NCBI RefSeq assembly: GCF_009758015.1
Contig: NZ_WSEL01000006.1
Span: forward strand, 62,001-126,000
From: Ramlibacter pinisoli
GTDB taxonomy: Bacteria > Pseudomonadota > Gammaproteobacteria > Burkholderiales > Burkholderiaceae_C
DNA length: 64,000 bases
Reading direction: 5' to 3'
In this document: one piece after another, positions 44,569-53,436 of the stretch
Layout of the letters: every line of letters starts with the position of its first letter
Position numbering within the stretch: the first letter of the stretch is position 1
Position numbers and translations under genes: made by a program
Notes under the pieces: generated by a model
The model's database searches: none
Told to the model about the DNA's origin: nothing
What the model saw: the letters and a program-made list of their open reading frames with translations, nothing else

Positions 44569-45034
44569 AGCGGAGCTTCAAGATGCGATGGCGGCTCGCA
44601 TTTGCGCGCGCCGTGCCTGCGGGACGCGCCTCCCGACGCGGCTCCCCCGGGTCTGGTCATAGCGGGATCGACCCGCATCCAATCCAGCGGTTGCGCAAGG
44701 CTTTCGCTGGGGTCAGGACTGCCCGGGGGGTGCGCGGCAGGGGGCGCCTGGCAGGGCCTCATGGTGTGCCGGTCGCCGCCTCGCTGCGCGCGCGGCGACT
44801 GCGCCGCGTCGAGCGCAGGCCGGGGCTTGCCGGCTCCAACTCACTGCGCGCTGCGCGCTCGGTTCAGACAAGGAGCCGGAGTCAATTCACGATGCGCGCT
44901 GGACGCGCGCTGCGCCCCGGCCCGCCTGACGCGGCCGTCCCACAAATCGTGCCCTGCCAGGCACCCCCTGCCGCGTGGAGAGGCTCGCGCGGATCACCGA
45001 GGGCGCGCACCACGCCCTGCCCCTGATCTCGTCA
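44569..45034. other. Non-coding stretch, no gene seen
   Basis: About 470 nt with open frames on several strands but only Arg/Pro/Ala-rich translations, no ribosome site and no recognisable motif. It contains GC-skewed tracts such as GCGCGCTGCGCGCTCGG that look like decayed or repeat-derived DNA. It may be a relic of a lost gene or element. Confidence 0.5.
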
Positions 45035-45120
45035 TGGCGGGCTTGACCCGTCATCCATCTCCCGACCGTGGCCCGGGGGCGGCATGACTTCGGAGGTGGA
45101 TGCCGGATCAAGTCCGGCAT
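45035..45120. repeat. Bipartite palindromic repeat, third locus
   Basis: Hairpin TGGCGGG/CCCGTCA (45035-45053, one G-T pair) and hairpin ATGCCGGA/TCCGGCAT (45100-45120), separated by 46 nt, repeat the two-hairpin plan of the units at 807-1051 and 42148-42232. It ends 34 nt before the stop of the minus-strand Bug gene. Confidence 0.75.
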
Positions 45121-45154
45121 GACGACATGTGTTCGTGACAGGACCGACGGCCGT

Positions 45155-46138
45155 TCAATCCGCGGTGATCTTCGCCGCCTGGATGGTCTTGGTCCAGAAG
45201 GCGGTCTCGCGCTGCACCAGCGCGGCCAGGTCGGCCGGCGGCAGGTAGCGCAGGTCGATGCCGGCCGCGGCCGCCCGCGTCCTGGTCTCGGGCAGTTCCA
45301 GCGCCTGCTTGATGGCGCCGGTGAGCTTGGCCACCACGTCCGGCGGCGTGCCGGCGGGCGCGAAGATGGCGACCCAGGCCTCGAGTTCGAAGCCGGCCAG
45401 CCCGGCCTCGGCGGTGGTGGGCACCTGCGGCAGCGCGGGGTGGCGCACCTTGCTGGTGACCGCCAGGCCACCGAGCTTGCCGGCCTGGATGTGGCCCATC
45501 ACCGAGGGCGGCGTGGTCATGAACACCTGCACCTGTCCCGACAGCACGTCGGCGATGGCGGCACCCGAGCCCCGGTACGGGATGTGGACCATGCTGGTGC
45601 CGGTCTGCATCTTGAACATCTCGGTGCCCACGTGCGAGAGCGAGCCATTGCCCTGCGAGGCATAGCTCAGGCGGCCGGGGTTCTTCTTCAGGTAGGCGAT
45701 GAACTCGGGCAGGGTCTTGGCCGGCACCGAGGGATGGATCGCGATCACGTTGGTCGCCGCCGTGATCAGCGCCACCGGTGCCAGGTCGGCCTGGGACCAC
45801 GGCATCTTGGGAAACAGCGACGGGTTGCCCACGTGGTAGGCCGAGTAGGACGTGAGCAGGGTGTAGCCGTCCGGCGCGGCCCGCGCCACCATGCCGTAGG
45901 CCACGTTGCCGCTGGCGCCGCCGCGGTTGTCGACCACCACCGACTGGCCCAGGATGCGCTGCAGCGGCTCGCCCAGCAGGCGGGCCGAGCCGTCGACCAG
46001 CCCGCCGGGCGGGTTGGGCACGACCAGCGTGATCGGCTTGGCGGGAAAGCCCTGCGCGGCCGCGAGGCCGCAGGCGCCGGTTGCCGCGGCGGCGGCGGCC
46101 CAGGCCAGCAGGGTGCGCCGGCGGGATGGTGTGGTCAT
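45155..46138 (-). CDS. Bug family tripartite tricarboxylate transporter receptor
   Basis: A 327-residue periplasmic binding protein. MTTPSRRRTLLAWAAAAAAT is a twin-arginine-like leader with cleavage near LAAAQ; FPAKPITLVVPNPPGGLVDGS and DNRGGASGNVAYG are the ligand-loop motifs, and MVHIPYRGSGAAIADVLSGQ is the central signature. It ends the minus-strand set that includes two lactonases and a ThDP enzyme, so it probably captures their substrate; no TctAB genes are near. CCAGGAGCGAGAC precedes the ATG. Confidence 0.92.
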   Translation of the reverse strand: MTTPSRRRTLLAWAAAAAATGACGLAAAQGFPAKPITLVVPNPPGGLVDGSARLLGEPLQRILGQSVVVDNRGGASGNVAYGMVARAAPDGYTLLTSYSAYHVGNPSLFPKMPWSQADLAPVALITAATNVIAIHPSVPAKTLPEFIAYLKKNPGRLSYASQGNGSLSHVGTEMFKMQTGTSMVHIPYRGSGAAIADVLSGQVQVFMTTPPSVMGHIQAGKLGGLAVTSKVRHPALPQVPTTAEAGLAGFELEAWVAIFAPAGTPPDVVAKLTGAIKQALELPETRTRAAAAGIDLRYLPPADLAALVQRETAFWTKTIQAAKITAD

Positions 46139-46220
46139 GTCTCGCTCCTGGTGGCTGCTGCGCGGCGGCATGGGCCGGCGCAGCAGCGTTGTACACCAGG
46201 AGCGGGCGGCGCCGCGCGCC

Positions 46221-47096
46221 TCAGGCGTCCATGCGGCTGCGGTACAGGTGGCCGTCGCTGCCGCTCACGTAGAGCGAGCCGCCGCCCACCGCGCAGTGCA
46301 TCGGCAGGCACTCGCCCGGCAGCGCATGCACCTGCGCCAGCCGGCCCTCGGGCGTGAACAGGTACACCGACGGCCCCGGGCCGACGCCGGGCGCGCCGCC
46401 GCAGCCGACCACCCAGCCGTCCTCGCGCAGGCACAGGCCCTCGATGCCGCGGTGCACGCCCGTGTGGTCCTCGCCGAAGCGGTGCAGCACCCGGTACGGC
46501 CCCACCGAGCCGTCCGGCCGCAGCGGGTAGGCGCGCAGCTCGCGCGGGCCGGCGCGGCCCACCTCGCCCTCGCCGACGAACAGCAGCCGCTCGTCCTGCG
46601 ACAGCAGCACCGCGCGCGGCGCCACCGTGTCGGCGGTGACGCGCCGCATCACCCACTGGCGGCGGTCGTCCTTCTCGATGCGCATCACCGCCGCCGGCTC
46701 CAGCAGCGGGAAGATGCGCGGGCCGAACACCTGCACGCCGGTGGGCGAGTCGCAGAACCAGACGCGCTGCTGCCGGTCCACGGCCAGGCCGGCCGGGAAG
46801 TTGTGGATGGCACCGGCGAAGCGGGTCGCGGTGACCTGCGCGCTGCCGTCGGGCAGCAGCTCGATCACCCGCCGGCCGCTCTCCTGCGCCGCGAACACCG
46901 AACCGCCCGGCGCCACTGCCAGCCCGTTCACGCGCCCGGTGTAGCGGCGGAAGTCGCTCACGGCGCCGCTGGCCGGGTCGTAGCGCCGGATCACGGTCTC
47001 GTCGGGCAGCGCGAACAGCACGCCGCTGCCATCCCAGGCGACGCCGGTCGCCGGTCCCTTGCCGCCGGCGGCGACACGTTCGAAAGTCCAGGCCAT
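46221..47096 (-). CDS. SMP-30/gluconolactonase-like beta-propeller protein
   Basis: A 291-residue six-bladed beta-propeller candidate. Repeats such as GVAWDGSGVLFALPDET, GLAVAPGGSVFAAQ, GLAVDRQQRVWFCDSPTGV and GLCLREDGWVVGC resemble the blades of lactonases of the SMP-30 group. Metal-binding residues are less clear than in the neighbour. It is probably cytoplasmic, with no signal peptide. It is divergent enough from the gene at 47108 to be a different subfamily. It starts 11 nt after that gene's stop. Confidence 0.8.
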   Translation of the reverse strand: MAWTFERVAAGGKGPATGVAWDGSGVLFALPDETVIRRYDPASGAVSDFRRYTGRVNGLAVAPGGSVFAAQESGRRVIELLPDGSAQVTATRFAGAIHNFPAGLAVDRQQRVWFCDSPTGVQVFGPRIFPLLEPAAVMRIEKDDRRQWVMRRVTADTVAPRAVLLSQDERLLFVGEGEVGRAGPRELRAYPLRPDGSVGPYRVLHRFGEDHTGVHRGIEGLCLREDGWVVGCGGAPGVGPGPSVYLFTPEGRLAQVHALPGECLPMHCAVGGGSLYVSGSDGHLYRSRMDA

Positions 47097-47107
47097 GGTC
47101 GCCCTCC

Positions 47108-48001
47108 TCACCAGACGGCCACGCCGGGAATGCCCAGGCGGGTGCGGTACAACGAGCTGTACGAGGTGATGTACAGCGTCTGCCAGTCGTCGCCGCCCCA
47201 GGCCATGTTGGTGGCGTGGCCCGGGATGCGGATGCGCCCGAGCAGGCGGCCCGACGTGTCGATCACGTGCACGCCGCCGGGGCCGGTGCAGTACACGTTG
47301 CCGCGGCTGTCGACCTTCATGCCGTCGGCCACGCCGGGCTCGCTGCCCGTCATGCGGTGGAACACCCGGCCGTTGGCCACGCTGCCGTCGGCGCGCACGT
47401 CGTAGACGTTGATCAGCGCCTCGCGCGTGTCGTTCACGTACAGCAGCGACTCGTCGGGCGAGAAGGCCAGCCCGTTCGGGTAGCTGATGTCGGGGATGAC
47501 CAGCTGCACCTCGCGGCCGTCCGGCGCCAGCCGGTACACGCCCTGCACGTCGAGGTAGCGCTGCACATCCTCGGCCACCATGCCGGGGATCCCCAGCCCG
47601 CCGGCCGAATCGGTCCACCAGACCGAGCGGTCGGAGCGCACCACGATGTCGTTCGGGCTGTTGAACTTGCGCCCCTCGTAGGTCGAGGCCATGGTGGTGA
47701 GGCTGCCGTCGTGCTCGAAGCGGAACACGGTGCGGTTGCACCAGCCGGCCACGGTCAGCCGGCCCTCGCGGTCGAAGGTCATGCCGTTGGCGTGGCCGGA
47801 CGGCTTCATCACCACCTCGCGGCCGGCGCCGGCCTTCCAGCGCCAGATGGTGCTGCCGATGATGTCGACCCAGTACAGCCAGCCGCTGCGGCGGTCCCAC
47901 ACCGGGCCCTCGCCGAACTGCAGGCCGTGCGCGATCAGGTCCAGCGGCGCGTCGGCCGACGCGATGGCCGCGAACTCGGGGGTGCGGGCATCAATATCCA
48001 C
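47108..48001 (-). CDS. SMP-30/gluconolactonase family protein
   Basis: A 297-residue six-bladed propeller lactonase. GLQFGEGPVWDRRSGWLYWVDI contains the family's first metal Glu, GRKFNSPNDIVVRSDRSVWWTD the central Asn, and ISYPNGLAFSPDESLLYVND the Asn/Asp pair; together these bind Ca2+ or another divalent ion. Members hydrolyse sugar-acid or aromatic-ring lactones. The start is GTG at 48001 with GGGAGG upstream, overlapping the end of the ThDP enzyme gene by 11 nt, so translation is coupled. Confidence 0.9.
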   Translation of the reverse strand: MDIDARTPEFAAIASADAPLDLIAHGLQFGEGPVWDRRSGWLYWVDIIGSTIWRWKAGAGREVVMKPSGHANGMTFDREGRLTVAGWCNRTVFRFEHDGSLTTMASTYEGRKFNSPNDIVVRSDRSVWWTDSAGGLGIPGMVAEDVQRYLDVQGVYRLAPDGREVQLVIPDISYPNGLAFSPDESLLYVNDTREALINVYDVRADGSVANGRVFHRMTGSEPGVADGMKVDSRGNVYCTGPGGVHVIDTSGRLLGRIRIPGHATNMAWGGDDWQTLYITSYSSLYRTRLGIPGVAVW

Positions 48002-49691
48002 CGGTGCCTCCCGGGATCCAGGCGCGCGGCGCGAACGCGTCCACGCCGCTCACCACATCCACCACCACCGGCCGGTTCATCGCCAGCGCCTGCTCGAGCG
48101 CGCCGCGCAGCTCCGACGGGTGGGTCACGCGGATGCCCTCGCAGCCGAGCGAGCGCGCCACCTCGGCGAAGTTGGTGTCGCGCATCCGCCAGAGGTCGTC
48201 GACGCGCGCATTGGCGGCCGACTTGCCCGGGTACACGTTGTCCCAGAGCGGGATCTCCTGGTTCAGCGCGCTGTTGTTGTTCACCACCACGACCAGGTTG
48301 ATGCCGAAGCGCGCCGCCGTCTCCAGCTCGGCCAGGTGGTAGTAGAAGGCGCCGTCGCCGGTGAAGCAGATCACGGCGCGGTCGGGCAGGGCGCACTTGA
48401 CGCCCATCGCCCCCGGGAAGCCCCAGCCCATCGAGCCCGCACAGCGGATGTAGCGCTGGTCCGGTTGCGTGAGTTCCAGCATGGCGCCGGTCCACATGCC
48501 CGAGTGGCCGGTGTCGGAGACCACCACGCCATCGGGCGGCAGCAGGTCGGAGATCTCCTTGCAGATGCGCTCGGGCCGCAGCGGCGCGGCATCGGAGGCG
48601 CGCAGCGGCTCGAACTGCGCGCGCCAGTCGGCGACCAGCCCGGCGGTGCGGGCGTTCCAGGCCGCGCGGTCGGTCGGCGGGCGGTCGGCGGCCAGCGCCA
48701 GCAGGCGCGCCAGCGTGGCCTTGGCGTCGCCCTGCAGCGAGACCACGTTCGGGTAGTTTCGGCCCAGCTCGACGCCGTCGATGTCCAGCTGGATGACGCG
48801 CGTGCCGCGCGGCGGCACCTGCCAGTCGACCGTGGTCTGGCCGCCGGTGCGGCTGCCGATGAAGAACACCAGGTCGGCCTCGCACACGGCCTGATTGGCG
48901 CAGGCGCGCGAGTACGAGCCGACCACGCCGACCGACAGCGGATGCCGCTCGGGGATCGTGCCCTTGCCGTTGAGCGTGGTCGCGACCGGGAGCGACAGCG
49001 CCTCGGCCAACCGCAGCACCTCGGCGCGCGCATCCGAGGACGCGACGCCGCCGCCGGCGACGATGAGCGGGCGCTGCGCCTGCAGCAGCTGCGCGAGCGC
49101 GGCGCCGATGTCGGCCTCGTCGGCCACCGGCCGGAACGGCGGCAGCCGGCCGAAACGCGGCTCGGCCAGCGGCTCCATGTCGGCGCTCTGGTAGGCGACG
49201 TGGCCGTGCGGGCCCTGCACCTCCAGGTGCACCGGGCCCGGCGCGCCGGTGGTCGCGGCGCGAAACGCCTGGCGCAGCAGGTCGGGCAGGCGGTCGACCC
49301 GCTCGACCCGCGCGTTGAACTTGGTCACCGCGTCGAACTGCCCGAGGTCCTCGACCTCCTGGTAGCCGTTGCGGTAATGGGCCGCCGGGGCCGGCCCGCC
49401 GGACAGCGCGATCACCGGCGCGCACGCCATGTAGGCGTCGCGCAGGCCGGCCGCGAGGTTGGAGCCGCCGATCTGCTGCGCCATGCAGATGCCGGGGCGT
49501 CCGCTGGCGCGCGCATAGCCGTCGGCCATGTAGGCGGCCGATTTCTCGCCGTGGGTCATGATCCGGCGCACCGGCATGTCCTCCATCTCGGCCAGCACGC
49601 CCAGCAGCATGGCGGGGATGTAGAACACGTGCGACACGCCGTAGTCGCGCAGCATCTCGGCGATCAGCCGGGAGCCAGTCATCGTCGTCAT
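47991..49691 (-). CDS. Thiamine diphosphate-dependent enzyme (acetolactate synthase-like)
   Basis: A 566-residue ThDP enzyme. MTHGEKSAAYMADGYARASG has the catalytic Glu that activates ThDP; GSNLAAGLRDAYMACAPVIAL follows; the middle domain shows ADLVFFIGSRTGGQTT; the ThDP/Mg2+ motif is FTGDGAFYYHLAELETA to NNNSALNQEI. It could be a decarboxylase, carboligase or keto-acid synthase. No regulatory subunit gene is adjacent, and two lactonases and a Bug receptor follow, so a role in keto-acid catabolism is more likely than branched-chain synthesis (inference). ATG 49691 lacks a strong ribosome site. First gene of its operon. Confidence 0.9.
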   Translation of the reverse strand: MTTMTGSRLIAEMLRDYGVSHVFYIPAMLLGVLAEMEDMPVRRIMTHGEKSAAYMADGYARASGRPGICMAQQIGGSNLAAGLRDAYMACAPVIALSGGPAPAAHYRNGYQEVEDLGQFDAVTKFNARVERVDRLPDLLRQAFRAATTGAPGPVHLEVQGPHGHVAYQSADMEPLAEPRFGRLPPFRPVADEADIGAALAQLLQAQRPLIVAGGGVASSDARAEVLRLAEALSLPVATTLNGKGTIPERHPLSVGVVGSYSRACANQAVCEADLVFFIGSRTGGQTTVDWQVPPRGTRVIQLDIDGVELGRNYPNVVSLQGDAKATLARLLALAADRPPTDRAAWNARTAGLVADWRAQFEPLRASDAAPLRPERICKEISDLLPPDGVVVSDTGHSGMWTGAMLELTQPDQRYIRCAGSMGWGFPGAMGVKCALPDRAVICFTGDGAFYYHLAELETAARFGINLVVVVNNNSALNQEIPLWDNVYPGKSAANARVDDLWRMRDTNFAEVARSLGCEGIRVTHPSELRGALEQALAMNRPVVVDVVSGVDAFAPRAWIPGGTGGY

Positions 49692-49798
49692 CGAAGGGAT
49701 TCCAAAAGCACGGGGAGCGCGGATGCTAGGGCCGGCCGTCGATAGCCGAAAGGAAGTTTTGTCTATCGGACGATTCCCTCTCGTTATAGTCACGCCCC

Positions 49799-50719
49799 AT
49801 GACCCTGCAGCAACTGCGCTACCTGTGCGGCGTCGTCGACCACGGCTTCAGCGTGTCCAACGCCGCCCGCGTCCTCTTCACCTCGCAGCCCGGCATCAGC
49901 AAGCAGATCCAGGCGCTGGAGCAGGAGCTGGGCATCGAGATCCTGATCCGCCAGGGCAACCGCATCACCGGCACCACGCCGGCCGGCGCCGAGGTGGTGG
50001 AGATGGCCCGCCGCACGCTGCAGAGCGCCGAGAACATCCGCCGCATCGGCGGCGACCACGCCCCGCGCGACAAGCTGCGACTGGTGGTCGCCACCACCCA
50101 CATCCACGCCCGCTACGTGCTGCGGCCGGTGATCGCGCGCTACGTGCGCGAGCACCCCGAGGTGGAGCTGGTGCTGCGCCAGGGCTCGCCGGCGCAGATC
50201 GAGCAGTGGGTGGCCTCGGGCGACGCCGACCTGGGCGTGGGCGGCAACACGCCCGACCCGCTGCGCGAGCTGGTGTTCCTGCGCTGCGGCGAACTGCAGC
50301 GCAGCGTGCTGGTGTCGCGCGACCACAAGCTGCGGCGTGCCCGCAGGATCAGCTTCGCGCTGCTGGCCGAATACCCGCTGATCACGCTGGACGTCAGCTT
50401 CTCGGGCGGCTCGGCGGTGATCAACGGCTTCGCCGAGGCCGGCATCACGCCCACCATCGTGCTCACCGCCACCGATGCCGACGTGATCAAGTCGTACGTG
50501 GCGCTGGGGCTGGGCATCGCGGTGCTGCCGACCATCGCCTACGAGCCCGAGCGCGACCGCGAGCTGGCGGCCATCGACGCCAGCCACCTGTTCAAGCCCA
50601 CCGTCACCCAGCTGCAGCTGCGCCGCGGCAGCTACCTGCAGGCGCACATGATCGACTTCATCAGCACCGCCTACCCGCGCTGGACCAAGCGCGCCATCGC
50701 CGACGCCCTGGCGGCGTGA
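49799..50719 (+). CDS. LysR family regulator (CysB-like)
   Basis: A 306-residue LysR-type regulator. MTLQQLRYLCGVVDHGFSVSNAAR with LFTSQPGISKQIQALEQELG is the helix-turn-helix typical of the CysB/Cbl branch; the effector domain has RLVVATTHIHARYVLRPVI and ITLDVSFSGGSAVINGFAEAG. The CysB branch usually senses sulfate-related ligands, but many Burkholderiales copies control organic-acid operons. Divergent from the ThDP gene across 107 nt, it presumably regulates that operon. TATAGT (49785-49790) could be its -10 box. Confidence 0.92.
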   Translation: MTLQQLRYLCGVVDHGFSVSNAARVLFTSQPGISKQIQALEQELGIEILIRQGNRITGTTPAGAEVVEMARRTLQSAENIRRIGGDHAPRDKLRLVVATTHIHARYVLRPVIARYVREHPEVELVLRQGSPAQIEQWVASGDADLGVGGNTPDPLRELVFLRCGELQRSVLVSRDHKLRRARRISFALLAEYPLITLDVSFSGGSAVINGFAEAGITPTIVLTATDADVIKSYVALGLGIAVLPTIAYEPERDRELAAIDASHLFKPTVTQLQLRRGSYLQAHMIDFISTAYPRWTKRAIADALAA

Positions 50720-50835
50720 GCGCCGGCGGCGCACCATAACCGCACGGAATGGCGCCATAGGAACAAGTTCCTTCGCCGCATGGTCGCGCGCCCGTAGGAT
50801 CGCCGGTCCACCCTTGCACCGCTGACCGACTGCCC

Positions 50836-51804
50836 ATGCTCCGTCCGTTCCGCCGGCTTCCCCTCGCCGCCACCCTGGCTTCCGTGCTGGCCCTGCTCGC
50901 CGCCGGCCCGGCCCGTGCCGACTACCCCGACAAGCCGATCCGGCTGATCGTCGGCCCGGGCCCCGACATCCTGGCGCGCATCATCGGCGAGAAGCTGACC
51001 GCCGCCTGGGGCCAGCCGGTGGTGGTCGACCAGCGCCCGGCCGCCGGCGGCGTGGTGGCCGGCGACTCGGTGGCCAAGGCCGCGCCCGACGGCTACACGC
51101 TGCTGCTGTCGACCGGCTCGTACACCGTCAACAGCGCGCTGCGCGCCAAGGCGCCGTACGACTTCCAGCGCGACCTCACGCCGGTGAGCCTGATGGCCAC
51201 CCTGCCCTTCATCCTGGTGGTGCACCCGTCGGTGCCGGTCAAGGGCGTGAAGGACCTGGTGGCGCTGGCGCAGTCCCAGCCCGGCAAGCTGAACTACGCG
51301 TCGTCGGGCAACGGCACGCCCTCGCACCTGTCCGGCGAGATGCTCAAGCAGATGGCCAAGGTGGACATCGTGCACGTGGCCTACAAGGGCGCGGCGCCGG
51401 CCCTCACCGACGTGCTGGGCGGCCAGGTGCAACTGAGCTTCCTGCCCGCACCCACCGCGCTGCCGCTGGTCAAGTCGGGCAAGCTGCACGCCATCGGCGT
51501 GAGCAGCCCCAAGCGCTACGCCGCGCTGCCCGACGTGCCGACGATCGCCGAACAGGGCTACCCCGACTTCTCGGTGGTGGGCTGGAACGGCATCCACGTG
51601 CCGGCCAGGACGCCGGCGCCGGTGATCGACAAGCTCAATCGCGAGATCGCGGCGATCCTCAAGCAGCCCGAGGCGCGCGAGAAGGCGGCCGGCGCCGGCT
51701 TCGAGGCGGTGGGCTCCTCGCGCGAGGAGTTCGAGGCCTTCGTCAAGGCCGACATCGCCAAGGCCACGGCCGTCATCAAGGCCGGCAACATCCAGCCGGA
51801 CTGA
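50836..51804 (+). CDS. Bug family tripartite tricarboxylate transporter receptor
   Basis: A 322-residue periplasmic binding protein: signal peptide 1-28 (cleavage near ARADY), then YPDKPIRLIVGPGPDILAR with GPGP in place of the usual aromatic-GG loop, and DQRPAAGGVVAGDSV. VDIVHVAYKGAAPALTDVLG is the central signature. It is followed after 4 nt by two cupin genes, so it may feed them. No TctAB partner is close. Confidence 0.92.
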   Translation: MLRPFRRLPLAATLASVLALLAAGPARADYPDKPIRLIVGPGPDILARIIGEKLTAAWGQPVVVDQRPAAGGVVAGDSVAKAAPDGYTLLLSTGSYTVNSALRAKAPYDFQRDLTPVSLMATLPFILVVHPSVPVKGVKDLVALAQSQPGKLNYASSGNGTPSHLSGEMLKQMAKVDIVHVAYKGAAPALTDVLGGQVQLSFLPAPTALPLVKSGKLHAIGVSSPKRYAALPDVPTIAEQGYPDFSVVGWNGIHVPARTPAPVIDKLNREIAAILKQPEAREKAAGAGFEAVGSSREEFEAFVKADIAKATAVIKAGNIQPD

Positions 51805-51808
51805 CGCC

Positions 51809-52384
51809 ATGCCCGTGCAGATGAAGCCGATCCGCCGGATCGTGACCGGCGAGGATGCCGACGGCCGCTCGCGCGTGCTGTGGGACAGCGCCGCCCCCAA
51901 CGTCAATGTCGGCAAGGTCGCCGCCAGCGCCGGCATGACCGACGTCTGGGTGTTCCCCGACTGCCCGGCCCCGGTGCGCGGCGACCGCGACGACGGCAAC
52001 CTGCCGTTCGCGTTCGACCCGCCGGCGCGCGGCGGCCACCTGCGGCTGGTGCACTCGGCCGGCAAGGAGCCCGGCTACGACCCGGCCGCCGACACCACCG
52101 CCGTGCCGCTGCACGAACCGCGGCTGCGGCCCAACGGCCACACCTGGGACCGCGGCGGCCAGAACGCCTACAGCTCGCCGGTGCACCGCTCCGAGACGAT
52201 CGACGTGGGCGTGCTGGTGGAGGGCCGGCGCACGCTGCTGCTGGACGACGGCGCCCACCCGATGGAGCCGGGCGACATCGTGGTGCAGCTGCGCAACTGG
52301 CACGGCTGGACCAATCCGGATGCGCCCAGCATCATGGCCTTCATCATGATGGGCGGCACGGCCGGTGGCGATGACGATCGCTGA
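51809..52384 (+). CDS. Cupin domain protein
   Basis: A 191-residue protein ending in a single cupin barrel: SETIDVGVLVEGRRTLLLDD, then MEPGDIVVQLRNWHGWTNPD, giving motif 2 PGD...H; the first motif is degenerate, with no HxH. The N-terminal 100 residues are unlike known cupins but repeat in the next gene (KPIRRIVTGEDADGRSRVLW and PLRRLVTVDGPDGRSFLL). Enzyme or sensor role unknown. It overlaps the next gene's start by 14 nt. Confidence 0.85.
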   Translation: MPVQMKPIRRIVTGEDADGRSRVLWDSAAPNVNVGKVAASAGMTDVWVFPDCPAPVRGDRDDGNLPFAFDPPARGGHLRLVHSAGKEPGYDPAADTTAVPLHEPRLRPNGHTWDRGGQNAYSSPVHRSETIDVGVLVEGRRTLLLDDGAHPMEPGDIVVQLRNWHGWTNPDAPSIMAFIMMGGTAGGDDDR

Positions 52385-52919
52385 GCGGCCCCTGCGCCGC
52401 CTCGTCACCGTCGACGGGCCCGACGGCCGCTCGTTCCTGCTCGCCGACGGCGCCGTCGACGACGTCCTGCACGACCCGGCCCGGCCCGGTTTCTCGCTCA
52501 CCCGCATCTGGGCCACCGACGGCACGCCGGCGCTGGCGCTGGCGGCCGAACAGGTGCGCGCCATGGCCTGGTCGCTGGGCGCGCCGACCCACGGCTCGGT
52601 GTTCCGCGTGCTGGTGCTGCCGCCCGACGCCGGCTGGCGCGCGACCACCACGCCGGCGCAGGTGCAGGCCTGGTTCCGCTCGGCCGGCTCGCCCGAGGCC
52701 TGGTGCGGCCCCGACGCCCCGCATCCCTACATGCAGAAGACCCGCACGCTCGACCTGTGCGTGGTGCTCGAGGGCGAGCCGACGCTGGTGCTGGACCACG
52801 GCCCCGTCACGCTGGCGCCCGGCGACACCGTCGTGCAGCGCGCCACCCGCCACGCCTGGAGCAACCGCACCGAGCGGCCCTGCGTGGTGGCGATCTCCTC
52901 GCACGACGCGGCCGCCTGA
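52371..52919 (+). CDS. Cupin domain protein (tandem paralogue)
   Basis: A 182-residue protein with the same plan as its upstream neighbour: N-terminal PLRRLVTVDGPDGRSFLLAD, and a C-terminal cupin strand set TLDLCVVLEGEPTLVLDHG then LAPGDTVVQRATRHAWSNRT. Metal-binding first motif is absent here too. ATG at 52371 is taken; GTG at 52365 is possible. The pair probably arose by tandem duplication and may form a heteromer. Confidence 0.85.
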   Translation: MTIAERPLRRLVTVDGPDGRSFLLADGAVDDVLHDPARPGFSLTRIWATDGTPALALAAEQVRAMAWSLGAPTHGSVFRVLVLPPDAGWRATTTPAQVQAWFRSAGSPEAWCGPDAPHPYMQKTRTLDLCVVLEGEPTLVLDHGPVTLAPGDTVVQRATRHAWSNRTERPCVVAISSHDAAA

Positions 52920-53010
52920 GGCCGGCTCCGCGAACGGCTTAGTCGACCTGCGCCGACAGGCCGCGCGGCCGCTGGCCGGTAGCGCGGCCAACGCATCCGA
53001 TCTGCAATGG

Positions 53011-53042
53011 TCACACGCGCCCATCCCGGGCGCACTGTGTGA
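53011..53042 (+). promoter_or_regulatory. Stem-loop abutting a Shine-Dalgarno
   Basis: TCACAC-GCGCCC pairs with GGGCGC-(ACT)-GTGTGA, an inner 6-bp GC stem and an outer 6-bp stem. The AAGGAG ribosome site of the next gene begins at the last base of the stem. It could modulate translation or end transcription from the cupin operon. Confidence 0.4.
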
Positions 53043-53052
53043 AGGAGCCACC

Positions 53053-53394
53053 ATGCAAGCCGATCAACTGAAGGAACGGATCAACCGCATCGAGCAATGC
53101 GCCGACGACGCCAAGCGCGCCGTGCAGGCCGGCTCGGTGCCGCCCGAGCTGCGCCAGCAGGTCGACCAGCTGCACCAGCAGGCGCGCCAGGCCAAGCAGG
53201 ACTGCGACAGCCAGCAGCAGATGGGCCAGTCGCAGGACAAGATGCGCCAGCAGGTGATGCAGCTCGAACAGACTGCCGACCGCGCCAAGCAGGCCTGCAG
53301 CACCGCCAGCAACCTCGACCCGCAGGCGAAGCAGGCCGTGCAGCGCGCGCACGACGAGATCTCCAGCCTGAAGAAGCAGATCCAGATGGGGTGA
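53053..53394 (+). CDS. Helical coiled-coil protein of unknown function
   Basis: A 113-residue, Gln-rich helical protein: MQADQLKERINRIEQCADDA, VDQLHQQARQAKQDCDSQQQ and ARAHDEIS-type heptads (QRAHDEISSLKKQIQMG). Three Cys residues are spaced along the helices. No signal peptide is present. A strong ribosome site (GAAGGAGCCACC) supports it. Family unknown to me; similar small Gln-rich helical proteins are frequent in Comamonadaceae. Confidence 0.8.
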   Translation: MQADQLKERINRIEQCADDAKRAVQAGSVPPELRQQVDQLHQQARQAKQDCDSQQQMGQSQDKMRQQVMQLEQTADRAKQACSTASNLDPQAKQAVQRAHDEISSLKKQIQMG

Positions 53395-53436
53395 GGCCGG
53401 GGCGCCTCGACGCGTGCGCGCCGGCAACGCGCCCGC

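Noticed and set aside
44569..45034. Possible coding frames in the gap after the Old Yellow Enzyme gene
   Set aside because: Translations show no motif or ribosome site, and composition matches shadow frames.
47991..49691. Acetolactate synthase IlvB for branched-chain synthesis
   Set aside because: No ilvH or ilvC is adjacent; neighbours are lactonases, a Bug receptor and a LysR gene, which indicate catabolism.
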